64,000 nt of DNA. It comes from Blastococcus_B deserti. GTDB lineage: Bacteria > Actinomycetota > Actinomycetes > Mycobacteriales > Geodermatophilaceae. The DNA is taken from positions 496,001 to 560,000 of the forward strand of contig NZ_JBHUHP010000009.1 in the NCBI RefSeq assembly GCF_042682525.1, given 5' to 3'. This document shows positions 33,342 to 44,370 of the stretch, piece after piece. Position numbers and translations under genes: made by a program. Within the stretch, counting starts at the first letter, position 1. Each line of letters starts with the position of its first letter. Under the pieces are notes generated by a model. That model was not told the DNA's origin. It saw nothing but the letters and a program-made list of their open reading frames with translations, and ran no database searches.

Positions 33342-33965
33342 GTGACCATGCCCTCAGGCCAGCAGCCCCCGTCGGCTCCCATGGTGGTGCCGAAGTTCTT
33401 CGTCAAGCAGCGCATCACGGTGATGGTGAACCGGTACGAGGTCCTCGCCGCCAACCCCGACGGCAGCGAGGGCCACCTGCTGGCCCTGGCCGAGCAGAAG
33501 CGCATGAAGCTCAAGGAAGAGGTCGTGTTCTTCGCCGACGAGTCGAAGAACCGCCGGGTGTTCTCCTTCAAGGCACGGCAGCGGCTCGACGTCGGGGCGG
33601 AACACGACGTCTTCGACGAGTACGGGAACCCGCTGGGCTACTTCAGCAAGCAGTTCGGCGCGAGCCTGCTGCGCTCCACCTGGAACCTGTCCGCGCCGGG
33701 GATCGAGGCCGTCGGCCGCGAGCGCCGCCCGGTCATCGCCATCCTGCGCCGGGTCTGGGACTTCCTCCCCGTGGTCGGTGACATCTGGGTCCCGTTCGTC
33801 TTCCACTTCGACTTCGTCGACACCGCCACCGGCGCCACGGTCCTGATCAGCGAACGGCAGAAGGCCATCCGCGACCGCTACGAGGTGACCGTTCCCGACC
33901 CCCGCCTCGACTTCCGCGTCGCGGCGTCCATGGCCGTGGCACTGGACGCCCTGCAGAGCCGCTGA
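33342..33965 (+). CDS. LURP-one/tubby-like (scramblase-fold) domain protein
   Basis: A 207-residue protein with an N-terminal disordered stretch, then a beta-barrel-type domain. KFFVKQRITVMVNRYEV, FSFKARQRLDVGAEHDVFDE and GNPLGYFSKQFGASLLRSTW are typical of bacterial LURP-one-related proteins, whose function is unclear though the fold is shared with phospholipid scramblases. The GTG at 33342 is chosen because GGAG ends 5 nt upstream; an ATG two codons later is less well placed. Confidence 0.72.
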   Translation: MTMPSGQQPPSAPMVVPKFFVKQRITVMVNRYEVLAANPDGSEGHLLALAEQKRMKLKEEVVFFADESKNRRVFSFKARQRLDVGAEHDVFDEYGNPLGYFSKQFGASLLRSTWNLSAPGIEAVGRERRPVIAILRRVWDFLPVVGDIWVPFVFHFDFVDTATGATVLISERQKAIRDRYEVTVPDPRLDFRVAASMAVALDALQSR

Positions 33966-34058
33966 GCCGGGGTGCCAACCGGCGCCGGGAGGAACCGCGG
34001 GAAGCCGTCCGGGGAGACGGGTGTTGCACCGGGCAACCGACGTGAAGGGCTCTTCTCC

Positions 34059-35048
34059 ATGCGCATCCCGCTGTCCGTCCTCGACCTGGCTCCCATCGCC
34101 CGCGGCGAGACCGCGGCCAGCAGCATCGCCGCCAGCGTCGCCCTCGCCCAGCGCGCGGAGGAGCACGGCTACCGGAGGGTCTGGTACGCCGAGCACCACA
34201 ACATGCCGTCGATCGCCTCGTCCGCCACCAGCGTGCTCATCGCGCACGTCGGTGCGCAGACGCGGACGATCCGGCTCGGCGCCGGCGGCGTCATGCTGCC
34301 CAACCACTCGCCGCTGACCGTCGCCGAGCAGTTCGGCACCCTCGAGGCGATGTACCCGGGGCGGATCGACCTCGGTCTGGGTCGCGCGCCCGGGTCGGAC
34401 CAGAACACGATGTACGCCCTGCGCCGCGACCCGAACTCCGCCGACCGTTTCCCCCAGGACGTCCTGGAGCTGCAGGGCTACCTGACCGGGCAGACCCGGG
34501 TGCCCGGCGTCGACGCGATCCCCGGCAAGGGCTCGAACGTGCCGCTCTACATCCTCGGCTCGTCGATGTTCGGCGCGACCCTGGCCGCCGCGCTGGGCCT
34601 GCCGTACGCGTTCGCCTCGCACTTCGCGCCGCAGATGCTCGAGCCGGCCGTCGCCGCCTACCGGCGCGAGTTCCGGCCCTCGGAGCAGCTGGCCGAGCCC
34701 TACGTCATCGCCGGGGTGAACGTGGTCGCCGCCGACACCACCGACGAGGCGCAGCGGAACCTGGCGGCCGTCCGGCGCAACCTCGCGATCGGGCTGTTCG
34801 GTCGGGGACAGCAGCTCAGCGACGAGCAGGCCGACCAGCTGCTCGCCCAGGGCGCCGGTGCCCACGTGAGGTCGATGCTGACGCACACCGCCGTCGGCAC
34901 CCGCGCCGAGGCGGGGGAGTACCTCGACGGGTTCCTCAAGACCGCCGACGCCGACGAGCTCATCGTCGCCCACCAGGGGCCCACCCCCGAGGCCCGGCTG
35001 CGCTCGGTGACCCTGCTGGCCGAGGCCATGGAGTCGATCAGCGCCTAG
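34059..35048 (+). CDS. LLM-class flavin-dependent oxidoreductase (luciferase-like)
   Basis: The 329-residue TIM-barrel protein belongs to the group starting MRIPLSVLDLAPI and containing YRRVWYAEHHNMPSIASS, GAGGVMLPNHSPLTVAEQFG and GRIDLGLGRAPGSD. It uses reduced FMN or F420-type flavin; which cofactor and substrate are unknown for this subgroup. The ATG at 34059 gives the family's usual N-terminus. It is monocistronic as far as the sequence shows. Confidence 0.9.
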   Translation: MRIPLSVLDLAPIARGETAASSIAASVALAQRAEEHGYRRVWYAEHHNMPSIASSATSVLIAHVGAQTRTIRLGAGGVMLPNHSPLTVAEQFGTLEAMYPGRIDLGLGRAPGSDQNTMYALRRDPNSADRFPQDVLELQGYLTGQTRVPGVDAIPGKGSNVPLYILGSSMFGATLAAALGLPYAFASHFAPQMLEPAVAAYRREFRPSEQLAEPYVIAGVNVVAADTTDEAQRNLAAVRRNLAIGLFGRGQQLSDEQADQLLAQGAGAHVRSMLTHTAVGTRAEAGEYLDGFLKTADADELIVAHQGPTPEARLRSVTLLAEAMESISA

Positions 35049-35129
35049 TTGTCGCGACCAGGGACGGTGGTCGCGTGGAGGGCGCTGCTCCGGAAGGCGG
35101 CTCCCGGCCGGCGCGCCTACGGTCGGCGC

Positions 35130-35288
35130 ATGCGCATCCGACGTTCCATCGCGACGCTGGTCACCATCACCGCCCTGTTCTCCGGGGGTGGGGCGACCCT
35201 GACCGCCTGTGGCGGCGGTAACGACGACACCGTCGAGGAGGACAGCGGCAACGACGTCGAGGAGGACGACGAGGACGAGGACGACTGA
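35130..35288 (+). CDS. Tiny lipoprotein with acidic tail, 52 residues
   Basis: A signal peptide with basic start MRIRRS, a hydrophobic core and lipobox LTAC (Cys27), followed by a very acidic mature part of only 26 residues (EEDSGNDVEEDDEDEDD). It would be anchored on the outer membrane face and could bind divalent cations, which is an inference from charge. TACGGT at 35118-35123 lies 6 nt before the ATG, compatible with a leaderless transcript. Confidence 0.6.
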   Translation: MRIRRSIATLVTITALFSGGGATLTACGGGNDDTVEEDSGNDVEEDDEDEDD

Positions 35289-35334
35289 CGCGCCGGGGTT
35301 TGCCCCCGGGGGGAGGGCGGGGTAGGCCTGCCTC

Positions 35335-36234
35335 GTGACCTACTCGATCGTCGCCCGTGATGCCGCGACCGGCGAAATGGGCGTCGCGACCCAGTCGCAG
35401 GCCTTCGCCGTCGGCAACAGCGTCCCGTTCGCCCTCCCGGGCCACGGCGTCATCGCCACCCAGTCGATGGCCGAGCCGATGTACGGGTCGATCGGCCTGG
35501 ACCTCCTGCAGGGCGGGTTCACCGCCCAGGAGGTGCTGACCGCGCTCAGCAGCGTCGACCCGCAGCCCGAGCGTCGTCAGGTCGCCGTCCTGGGGGTCAC
35601 CGGCGACCTCGCGGCCTACACCGGGTCGCAGTGCGTCGAGGCCGCCGGCCACCTGATCGGCCACGACTGCGTGGCGCTGGCCAACATGGCGGCCTCCGCG
35701 GCGGTCTGGATCGCCATGGTCGAGCGGTTCGAGCACTCCGGCGGCCCGCTGGCCCAGCGGCTGCTGAACGCCCTGCAGGCCGCCGAGGACGCCGGCGGCG
35801 ACTTCCGCGGCCGGCGGTCGGCCGCGATCATGGTCATCAGCCCGTCCACCACCGGCCGTCCCTGGCACGACATGGCGGTGGACCTGCGGGTCGACGACTC
35901 CCCGGACCCGGTGACCGCGCTGGCCGACCTGCTGGTCACCCGCGCCCGCTACCAGGACGTCGTGCGGGCCTTCCAGCAGGCCATCGACGGTGACCCGGTG
36001 ACCGCCGACCGAGAGCTGGAACTGCTGCGGCCCATGGACGCGCACACCGAGCCCGACCAGCTGCTGTGGCGGGCGGTCGTCGCGGCCCTCGCCGGCCGCG
36101 AGGACGCGGCCAGGAAGATGCTGGAGCAGCTCGCCTCCTGCGCGCCCCAGTTCCTCGAGGCCGCCCGCCGGTTCGGCCGGGCCGGGCTCATGCCGGCCGA
36201 GATCGTCGAGCGGATCGTGCCCGAGCACTCGTGA
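35335..36234 (+). CDS. DUF1028 family protein (Ntn-hydrolase-like)
   Basis: The 299-residue protein starts MTYSIVARDAATGEMGVATQ, the DUF1028 signature, with GHGVIATQSMAEPMYG following. The fold is related to Ntn hydrolases. The C-terminal part (DAHTEPDQLLWRAVVAALAG) resembles a TPR/peptidoglycan-type helper region. No function is established. The GTG start lies 6 nt after TAGGCC, so it may be leaderless. Its stop is 1 nt from the convergent MmcQ gene's stop. Confidence 0.85.
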   Translation: MTYSIVARDAATGEMGVATQSQAFAVGNSVPFALPGHGVIATQSMAEPMYGSIGLDLLQGGFTAQEVLTALSSVDPQPERRQVAVLGVTGDLAAYTGSQCVEAAGHLIGHDCVALANMAASAAVWIAMVERFEHSGGPLAQRLLNALQAAEDAGGDFRGRRSAAIMVISPSTTGRPWHDMAVDLRVDDSPDPVTALADLLVTRARYQDVVRAFQQAIDGDPVTADRELELLRPMDAHTEPDQLLWRAVVAALAGREDAARKMLEQLASCAPQFLEAARRFGRAGLMPAEIVERIVPEHS

Positions 36235-36235
36235 C

Positions 36236-36637
36236 TCAGCGCGGGCCCCGCTCCTCGACCAGCCGGTGCTCCGCGACCAACCGCCGAGGTGCCCGGCAGG
36301 CCCACGCCTCACCGGCGAGTTCGGTCAGCGACTCGACGTCCAGGGCCTCCAGCCGGCACAGCACCGACGGATGGCCGTCGAAGTGCGACGTCGTGAAGTA
36401 GACGTCCGGTTCCTCGGCGATCAGCGCGGCCTTGGCCCCCTCGTCGGGGACGTACGCGGCCAGCGGCGTACCGGTGGGTGCGCGGGGTCCCAGCTCGGCC
36501 AGGTCCTTCTTCCGCAGCGGCCGTTCCCAGACGAAGCCCTTGTCGCGCACCCGCCACTGCCGCCCACCGCGGGAGCTCACCTCGGTGGTCCCGGGCAGCG
36601 CCAGGCAGATCCGCGCCACGTCGGCCCAGGTGGCCAT
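36236..36637 (-). CDS. MmcQ/YjbR family DNA-binding-fold protein
   Basis: The 133-residue protein starts MATWADVARICLALPGTTEV and has WRVRDKGFVWERPL and TTSHFDGHPSVLCRLEAL, as in MmcQ/YjbR proteins. The CyaY-like/double-wing fold is known, but the cellular role is not. The ATG at 36637 follows GGAGGAGGTGTG. It has no obvious operon partner. Confidence 0.82.
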   Translation of the reverse strand: MATWADVARICLALPGTTEVSSRGGRQWRVRDKGFVWERPLRKKDLAELGPRAPTGTPLAAYVPDEGAKAALIAEEPDVYFTTSHFDGHPSVLCRLEALDVESLTELAGEAWACRAPRRLVAEHRLVEERGPR

Positions 36638-36705
36638 CACACCTCCTCCGCCGGAGGAGCGTGGCACCCGCCCGGTCCGCGGTCCAGGGGTGCGGGCGGC
36701 GGGGC

Positions 36706-39258
36706 TCACACGACCCGCAGGCCGCCTCGGCCCTCGGCCCGCTCGCGGGTCCGCAGCCACGGGACGAGCTCGCCGATCGGCATCGGCCGGCCGAGGTACC
36801 AGCCCTGGGCCAGGTCGCACCCCATCGAGGCGAGGAGTTCCCACGTCGACCGCTCCTCGACGCCTTCGGCGACCACCTGCAGGCCCAGGTGCCGGCCGAG
36901 GTCGACGATCGTACGGACGATGGCGACGTCCTCGCCGTCCTCCGTGAGCCCCGTGACGAAGCTCCGGTCGATCTTGACCTCCTGCACCGGCAGTCGCTTG
37001 AGGTAGGACAGCGACGAGTAACCGGTCCCGAAGTCGTCGACCGAGAGCCGCACCCCGAGGTCGCGCAGCTGGTGCAGCAGCGCCACGGCCCGTGCCGGGT
37101 CGGCCATGACCGAACCCTCGGTGACCTCGAGGGTCAGCCGGTCCGCCGGGACGTCGTGGCGGCGCAGGAGCCGGGCCACCTCGTCGACGAGATCGGCGTC
37201 GTGCAGGCTCCGGGTGGAGAGGTTGACGGCGATGCCCAGATCGTGTCCGGCCGAACGCCACCCGGCGACCGCGGCCAGCGACAGATCGAGCACGCGCGTG
37301 GTCAGCGGGCCGATCAGGCCGCTGCGCTCGGCGACGGGGATGAACTCGTCGGGGGAGACGCGGCCCAGCTCCGGGTGCTCCCAGCGGACGAGCGCCTCGG
37401 CGCCGGTCACCGTTCCGTCGGCCAGTCCCGCCTTGGGCTGCACGTGCACCGCGATCTCGCCGTTGTTCAGCGCGGCGCGCAGTTCCGCGACGAGGGTGAC
37501 CCGGCGCGGGCTGGTCTCCAGCTCCGGCTCGTAGATGCGCAGGCCCTTCGCCGAGACCTTCGCGTCGTGCATCGCCAGGTCGGCACGCTTGAGCAGGCCC
37601 GCCGGATCCTGCGCATGGGCGGGGGCGAGGGCCACGCCGATGGAGGCACGCACCTCCACCTCCAGGCCGTCGAGGGCGACCGGCTGCTCCAGCGCGCGCA
37701 GCAGGCGACGCCCGACGTGCCGCACCCTGTCCTCGTCGCCGGTCCCGGGCACGAGGATGGCGAACTCGTCGCCACCGAGGCGGGCGACGACGCCGGCGTT
37801 CCCGACCGCGGTGGTGAGGCGGGCACCGATCTCGATCAGGAGGAGGTCGCCCTCCTGGTGACCGAGCGTGTCGTTGATCTCCTTGAACTGGTCCAGGTCC
37901 AGCAGCATGACGGCCGCGCCCTCGGACCGGCGCAGGAAGATGTCGTCGATGGCCTCGCCGAGCCGGCGCTGCAGCTGCACCCGGTTCGGCAGCCCGGTCA
38001 GCGCGTCGTGCAGGGCCTCGTGCCGCAGCCGGCCGATGAGCTCGCCGTTCTGCAGGGCCACGCTGGCGTGGTTGGCCACCGTCTCGAGGAGCAGCACGTC
38101 GTTCTCGTCGTAGGTGCGGATGTCCCCCATCCGGTCAGCGACGACGAGGACGCCGAGAACGCCCGCGGTTCCCCGCAGCGGTACGGCCACCGCCTCCCGC
38201 ATGGCGTGCTTGTCCAGCAGCCGGCGGGAAGCAGGGTCGCGGGTGTTCCGCGGCAGGAGGAGCGGAGCGCGCTCGCCGACCACCTGCTGGAGCAGCCACC
38301 GGTCCTCGGGGCCGGGTGGTTCCTCCGCCCGGGACAGGCGGTCGGTGACCCCGAGCCGGACACGGCCGACCAGTCCGCCGTCGCCGACGACGAAGCCGAT
38401 CGAGGCGCGCTCGGAGCGCAGCAGTTCCTTGGCCTCGCTCAGCACCCGCCGCAGGACCTCGTCGACCTCCGGGGCGCTGCTGACCGCCTGGCTGAACCGG
38501 TAGAGACGCTCGAGGTTGAGGTGCCGGTGGGCCAGGGACGCGTAGGCGCGGTAGGCCAGCAGCAACAAGATGCCGAAGGCGACGAGCAGCCACGTGCTCT
38601 GCGGCGAGGCCCCGAGGCTGGTGACGGCGACGAGGGCGAGCGTGACCACCATCGGCGCCACGGCCAGCCCCGTGATCGTCCCGCGCAGCAGCGACATCAG
38701 GCGGAGGCCGCCCTCGTGCGCGGCGATCACCAGACTGATCGCGAGGGCGCCCATGGAGCCGGTGGTCAGAGCGGCCGCGTAGGCGCCGAGCCAGGTGCCG
38801 AGCACGTGGCCATCGGTCCACGTCGTGATCGCGGAGAAGACGGCGACGGCGACCGCGGTCTCGGCCGCGAACAGGCCCAGGTTGAACGTCGTCTTCAGCG
38901 CGGGGGACCGCCGGTACAGGACGAGCACCGCGACCGAGCCCACCAGCCGCCCCAGCACCAGTGACACCGGGGAGGCGAAGAAGAGCCCCAGGACCAGGGG
39001 CAGCTCGCTCAGCGAGATGGTGCGCGCCTCGCGCTGGTGCTGGATGTGGAGGACGTTGACCTCGGTGGCGGCGAACGCGATGGCCAGGGCCCACCACGGC
39101 AGCGTGGGCCCGGGGAGGAAGGCATCGCCGCGGGAGAGGTAGGGGCTCAGCGCGCCGGCGAGCCCGAGGAGGACCGCGGTGAGGCCGAGCACCGTCAGGC
39201 GCTGCCTGACCCGCCCGGCGTCTTCGGGCACCTGATCCTCGGTGCTGTCGGCCGACAT
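36706..39258 (-). CDS. Membrane-bound GAF-GGDEF-EAL cyclic-di-GMP enzyme
   Basis: An 850-residue protein: about eight N-terminal membrane helices (to about residue 230), a GAF-like domain, GGDEF (motif LGGDEF near residue 491) and EAL (AEALVRWEHP near 619). EAL catalytic residues look intact: EVTEG, VDDFGTGYSSL, VKIDRSF and AEGVEE. The GGDEF signature is also intact, but the RxxD inhibitory site five residues upstream is absent (GNAG). It could both make and degrade c-di-GMP. It is monocistronic. Confidence 0.93.
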   Translation of the reverse strand: MSADSTEDQVPEDAGRVRQRLTVLGLTAVLLGLAGALSPYLSRGDAFLPGPTLPWWALAIAFAATEVNVLHIQHQREARTISLSELPLVLGLFFASPVSLVLGRLVGSVAVLVLYRRSPALKTTFNLGLFAAETAVAVAVFSAITTWTDGHVLGTWLGAYAAALTTGSMGALAISLVIAAHEGGLRLMSLLRGTITGLAVAPMVVTLALVAVTSLGASPQSTWLLVAFGILLLLAYRAYASLAHRHLNLERLYRFSQAVSSAPEVDEVLRRVLSEAKELLRSERASIGFVVGDGGLVGRVRLGVTDRLSRAEEPPGPEDRWLLQQVVGERAPLLLPRNTRDPASRRLLDKHAMREAVAVPLRGTAGVLGVLVVADRMGDIRTYDENDVLLLETVANHASVALQNGELIGRLRHEALHDALTGLPNRVQLQRRLGEAIDDIFLRRSEGAAVMLLDLDQFKEINDTLGHQEGDLLLIEIGARLTTAVGNAGVVARLGGDEFAILVPGTGDEDRVRHVGRRLLRALEQPVALDGLEVEVRASIGVALAPAHAQDPAGLLKRADLAMHDAKVSAKGLRIYEPELETSPRRVTLVAELRAALNNGEIAVHVQPKAGLADGTVTGAEALVRWEHPELGRVSPDEFIPVAERSGLIGPLTTRVLDLSLAAVAGWRSAGHDLGIAVNLSTRSLHDADLVDEVARLLRRHDVPADRLTLEVTEGSVMADPARAVALLHQLRDLGVRLSVDDFGTGYSSLSYLKRLPVQEVKIDRSFVTGLTEDGEDVAIVRTIVDLGRHLGLQVVAEGVEERSTWELLASMGCDLAQGWYLGRPMPIGELVPWLRTRERAEGRGGLRVV

Positions 39259-39463
39259 CCCTCACCTCCCCTGCGAAGACTTCCTGCGTCCGGTCTCGGC
39301 CGGGTCGACCCGGCGATGCAGCCGGACCGCAGTGGCCTCCCCCGGAGGGGGCAGTACCGGCAGCCCTCGGGTTTCGCCGTTCCGCCGTGGTGGTGGGCCC
39401 AGCTGATTGCCGGGCGAGCGCGGGGCACCGGACCCGGGAGGCGAGGTCCGTCGGCCACCGAGG

Positions 39464-39649
39464 TCACCACCACCCCGCGCCGGCGAGGTCGGCGCTGCGC
39501 CAGCCGGCTCCCGACCAGCTGTCGCCGGACCAGTCGGCCGAGCCCTGGACCCGGCCGCTCCAGCCGCTCCCCGGCACGGGGATCCCGGGCCAGTTGCCAC
39601 CGTCCCAGACGGTCTCGTCGGCGATGGCCGCGGCCCACGCCACCCCCAC
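39464..39649 (-). pseudogene. Remnant of a tryptophan-rich repeat tail, probably of an S8 peptidase
   Basis: Only 61 residues remain, with regularly spaced Trp-Ser-Gly units (GSGWSGRVQGSADWSGDSWS, then GAGWRSADLAGAGWW). Such W-S-G-rich tails occur at the C-terminus of secreted subtilisin-like proteases in this group of actinobacteria. A stop lies immediately upstream in this frame and no protease domain is present, so it is a fragment. The assignment rests on pattern only. Confidence 0.45.
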
Positions 39650-39689
39650 TCAAGGGCGCCCGGCTGCGCCAGGCCGGCGTCGGTTCCCC

Positions 39690-39945
39690 ATCGACTGGGC
39701 GATCGGTCCGGCGCAGGCCGAACCCTCGGTCGGTCGGCTGGTCGCGGTCGACGTGTCGTATCCGCAGTGCGGCGGTCACTGCCGACCGGGCCGGCGTTCG
39801 CCACCGTCGGGGTCAACGGCGGCTCGGCGGTCACGACCGATCCCTGCCTGGCCCCCAGCTGGAGTGGCGGCGCAGTCGACCGGCGGCACCGCACGACGAC
39901 GTCCCGCTGTACGTGGACACCGGCAACCCCGCCGGTCCTGCATCT
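39690..39945 (+). pseudogene. Frame-broken remnant of a secreted glycoside-hydrolase-like protein
   Basis: Three pieces of one protein appear in three frames in order: LVAVDVSYPQCGG, then TGPAFATVGVNGGSAVTTDP, then DDVPLYVDTGNPAG. In actinobacterial secreted proteins of this family these run together as VDVSYPQCG...VGVNGG...NPCLA...LYVNTANPG. At least two frameshifts are needed, and N- and C-terminal parts are missing. The family name is recalled from pattern, not searched. Confidence 0.55.
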
Positions 39946-39974
39946 GACAGCGACGGGGACCGTCCCGTCGTGCG

Positions 39975-40013
39975 GAACGGGCGGGGACCCCGGAGTGGGA
40001 TCCCCGCCCGTTC
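39975..40013 (-). terminator. Strong hairpin downstream of the sdhCAB operon
   Basis: GAACGGGCGGGGACCC pairs with GGGATCCCCGCCCGTTC around a 6-nt loop with one bulged base. It lies 116 nt after the stop of the iron-sulfur subunit and is the only strong hairpin in that region. Confidence 0.65.
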
Positions 40014-40128
40014 GGCGGTAGGCCCCCGGCCAGAGGCTCGGCCCCGTCCGGGCACCGCCGCGAGCTCGCGAGCGGTGGGGGAAAGGGGTCTTCCGCGGGG
40101 GGGTGAGGGAGCCGGGGACGCTCCTCTG

Positions 40129-40946
40129 TCAGCTCTTGGGCCGCGCCCCGGCCCGGAGCGCGCCGAGCAGGTCGTGGTTGAGCCGGGAGATGGTCTCCAT
40201 CGAGATGCCCTTCGGGCAGGCGTGCGAGCACTCGCCGATGTTCGTGCAGCCGCCGAAGCCCTCGCGGTCCTGCTGGGCGACCATGTTGACCACCCGGTCG
40301 TTGCGCTCGGGCTGACCCTGCGGCAGGAGCCCGAGGTGGGTCACCTTCGCGGCGGTGAACAGCATCGAGGAGGCGTTCGGGCAGGCCGCCACGCAGGCGC
40401 CGCAACCGATGCAGGTGGCGGCGTCGAACGCGGCGTCGGAGTCCTTCTTCGGCACCGGCGTGGAGTGCGCCTCCGGCGCGGTCCCGGTCGGGACGGAGAT
40501 GTAGCCGCCGGCCTGGATGATCCGGTCCAGGGCCCGCCGGTCGACGGCGAGGTCCTTGATCACCGGGAACGCGCTGGCCCGCCACGGCTCGATGTCGATC
40601 CGGTCGCCGTCCTTGAACGAGCGCATGTGCAGCTGGCAGGTGGTGGTCTGCTGGGGACCGTGCGCCTCGCCGTTGATCATGACGCCGCACATACCGCAGA
40701 TGCCCTCGCGGCAGTCGTGGTCGAAGGCGACCGGGTCCTCGCCCTGCACGATCAGCTGCTCGTTGAGCACGTCGAGCATCTCGAGGAAGGACATGTCCGG
40801 CGAGATGTCGGTGACCTTGTAGGTGACCATCTTGCCCTTGGCCGCCGGGCCGTTCTGCCGCCAGATGCGCAGGGTCAGGCTCATGCCGCGCTTGTCCGAC
40901 GGGGTCGTTCCGACGCTCGTGTGCCGGTCGACCTCACGTGTTGCTG

Positions 40947-40950
<4 letters not shown>
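40129..40950 (-). CDS. sdhB: Succinate dehydrogenase iron-sulfur subunit (type B complex)
   Basis: The 273-residue subunit has the [2Fe-2S] ligands CREGICGMC and a later Cys (TTTC), the [4Fe-4S] motif CIGCGACVAACPN and the third-cluster motif CTNIGECSHACPKG. The GTG at 40950 is chosen because it overlaps the flavoprotein stop (GTGA) and has CGGAG 8 nt upstream. The internal ATG at 40884, the more family-like start, has no ribosome-binding site. It is the last gene of the sdhCAB operon. Confidence 0.93.
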
Positions 40951-42893
<1,943 letters not shown>

Positions 42894-42904
42894 GCCTGGG
42901 ATCC

Positions 42905-43606
42905 TTAGTCGATCAGACCGAAGAGGACGGAAAAGGGCACGAGCAGGAACCCGAGCGTCAGGACCGTGGCGATCGCGGTCGCGGCATAGTTCACCGTCAC
43001 CTCGCGACGCCGGTTGCTCTGCCCCAGCGTCTGCGTGGCGCTCCAGATGCCGTGCCGCAGGTGCATGCCCACCAGGATCACCGCGATCGCGTAGAAGGCG
43101 GTGGACACCGGGTTGGAGAAGCTCGCGACCAGGCGGTCGTACGGCGAGGCGTCACCCGCGCTGTTCACCGTGCCCCAGGTGAGGTCGAGGAGGTGCCAGA
43201 TGACGAAGGCGGCGATGATCACGCCGCCCCAGCGCATCGTCCGGGAGGCGTAGCTCTGGGCCACGGACTTCTTCTTGACGTAGCCCTGGGGGCGGGCCCG
43301 CTTCGCCTGGCGCCACAGCGACACCGCGGCCCAGATGTGGGCGGCCACGGCGACCAGCAGGACGATCCGGATGATCCACAGCGCGGTCGCGCCCGGCAGG
43401 GCCGGGTTGCCGATGGTGCGCAGCCACTCGGAGTAGTGGTTGAACTCGTCCCGGCCCGAGAAGGCCTTGAGGTTCCCGATCATGTGCGCGATCAGGTACA
43501 GCACCAAGATGATGCCGCTGACCGCCATGACGATCTTCTTGAAGACCGAGCTGGTCTTCGCTTCCTTGGGGGTCCTGCGCTGGACCTGATCCGTCACCGT
43601 CACCAC
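42905..43606 (-). CDS. sdhC: Succinate dehydrogenase cytochrome b subunit (type B, five-helix)
   Basis: The 233-residue membrane subunit has five helices (for example IVMAVSGIILVLYLIAHMIG, VIIAAFVIWHLLDLTWG). Histidines on helices I, II, III and IV (AHMIGN, AAHIWAA, IWHLLDL, GMHLRHG) match the two-haem type B cytochrome b subunits. Three GTG codons (43606, 43603, 43597) are possible starts. I use 43606 because it lies 7 nt after the -10-like TAGCTT, fitting leaderless initiation. Confidence 0.9.
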   Translation of the reverse strand: MVTVTDQVQRRTPKEAKTSSVFKKIVMAVSGIILVLYLIAHMIGNLKAFSGRDEFNHYSEWLRTIGNPALPGATALWIIRIVLLVAVAAHIWAAVSLWRQAKRARPQGYVKKKSVAQSYASRTMRWGGVIIAAFVIWHLLDLTWGTVNSAGDASPYDRLVASFSNPVSTAFYAIAVILVGMHLRHGIWSATQTLGQSNRRREVTVNYAATAIATVLTLGFLLVPFSVLFGLID

Positions 43607-43613
43607 GGGGACA

Positions 43614-43619
43614 AAGCTA
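43614..43619 (-). promoter_or_regulatory. -10-like element of the sdhCAB operon
   Basis: TAGCTT on the minus strand is followed by 7 nt and the GTG at 43606, the spacing expected of leaderless actinobacterial genes. No convincing -35 is seen. Confidence 0.35.
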
Positions 43620-43761
43620 GGTCCCTGGCGTGGTTGCGGCCAGGTAAACGCGGGGTGACTCAGCTCTCGTAAGGGTGCCCTCACCCCTGCTCGGGCGGTT
43701 AGGGTCTGCTGTTGCCCCGGCGGAGGTCGGCGAGCCGCGGGCCCCGACGGGAGGACGCCAC

Positions 43762-44370
43762 GTGCCCGGACCCACCCGAGGCTTCCTCGGCCGTCGACGC
43801 CAGCGGGATCCGCGGCTGCCGCCCGGCCAGTACGACGTCGGCAGCGACTGGCCGGTGCTCACGGCCGAGCCGACACCGCGGATCGCCCCCGAGACGTGGA
43901 GCATCACCGTCGACGGGAGGGTGGAGTCGCCGACGACCTGGACCTGGGACGAGGCCCACGCGCTGCCCCGCTCGGAGTACCGCGGCGACATCCACTGCGT
44001 CACCACCTGGTCGAAGTTTGACACCTACTTCGCCGGGGTCAGCGTCGACACGCTCCTCGATGTCGTCCGGCCCACTGCCGAGGCGCACTTCGTCATGGCG
44101 ACCTCGAAGACCGGCTACACGACCAACCTGCCGCTCGAGCACGTCACCGGCGGGAAGGCGTGGGTGGTCTGGGAGTTCGGCGGGAAGCCCCTCCCCATCG
44201 AGCACGGCGGCCCGGTCCGGCTGCTGGTGCCGCACCTCTACTTCTGGAAGAGCGCCAAGTGGATCAGCCGGCTGACGCTGCTGACCCGTGACCAGCCGGG
44301 CTTCTGGGAGCAGAACGGCTACCACGACCTCGGGGACCCGTGGCGGCAGCAGCGGTACCAGGGTGATTGA
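43762..44370 (+). CDS. Sulfite oxidase-like molybdopterin oxidoreductase
   Basis: The 202-residue single-domain Moco protein has the conserved Cys that ligates molybdenum in IHCVTTWSKFD, then TSKTGYTTNLPLEHV, GKPLPIEHGGPVRLLVPHLY and FWKSAKWI. It lacks the dimerisation domain and any signal peptide, so it is a cytoplasmic YedY/SUOX-like enzyme; the substrate is unknown. The GTG at 43762 has GGAGG 8 nt upstream. The flavin reductase gene overlaps its end, so the two form an electron-transfer pair. Confidence 0.87.
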   Translation: MPGPTRGFLGRRRQRDPRLPPGQYDVGSDWPVLTAEPTPRIAPETWSITVDGRVESPTTWTWDEAHALPRSEYRGDIHCVTTWSKFDTYFAGVSVDTLLDVVRPTAEAHFVMATSKTGYTTNLPLEHVTGGKAWVVWEFGGKPLPIEHGGPVRLLVPHLYFWKSAKWISRLTLLTRDQPGFWEQNGYHDLGDPWRQQRYQGD

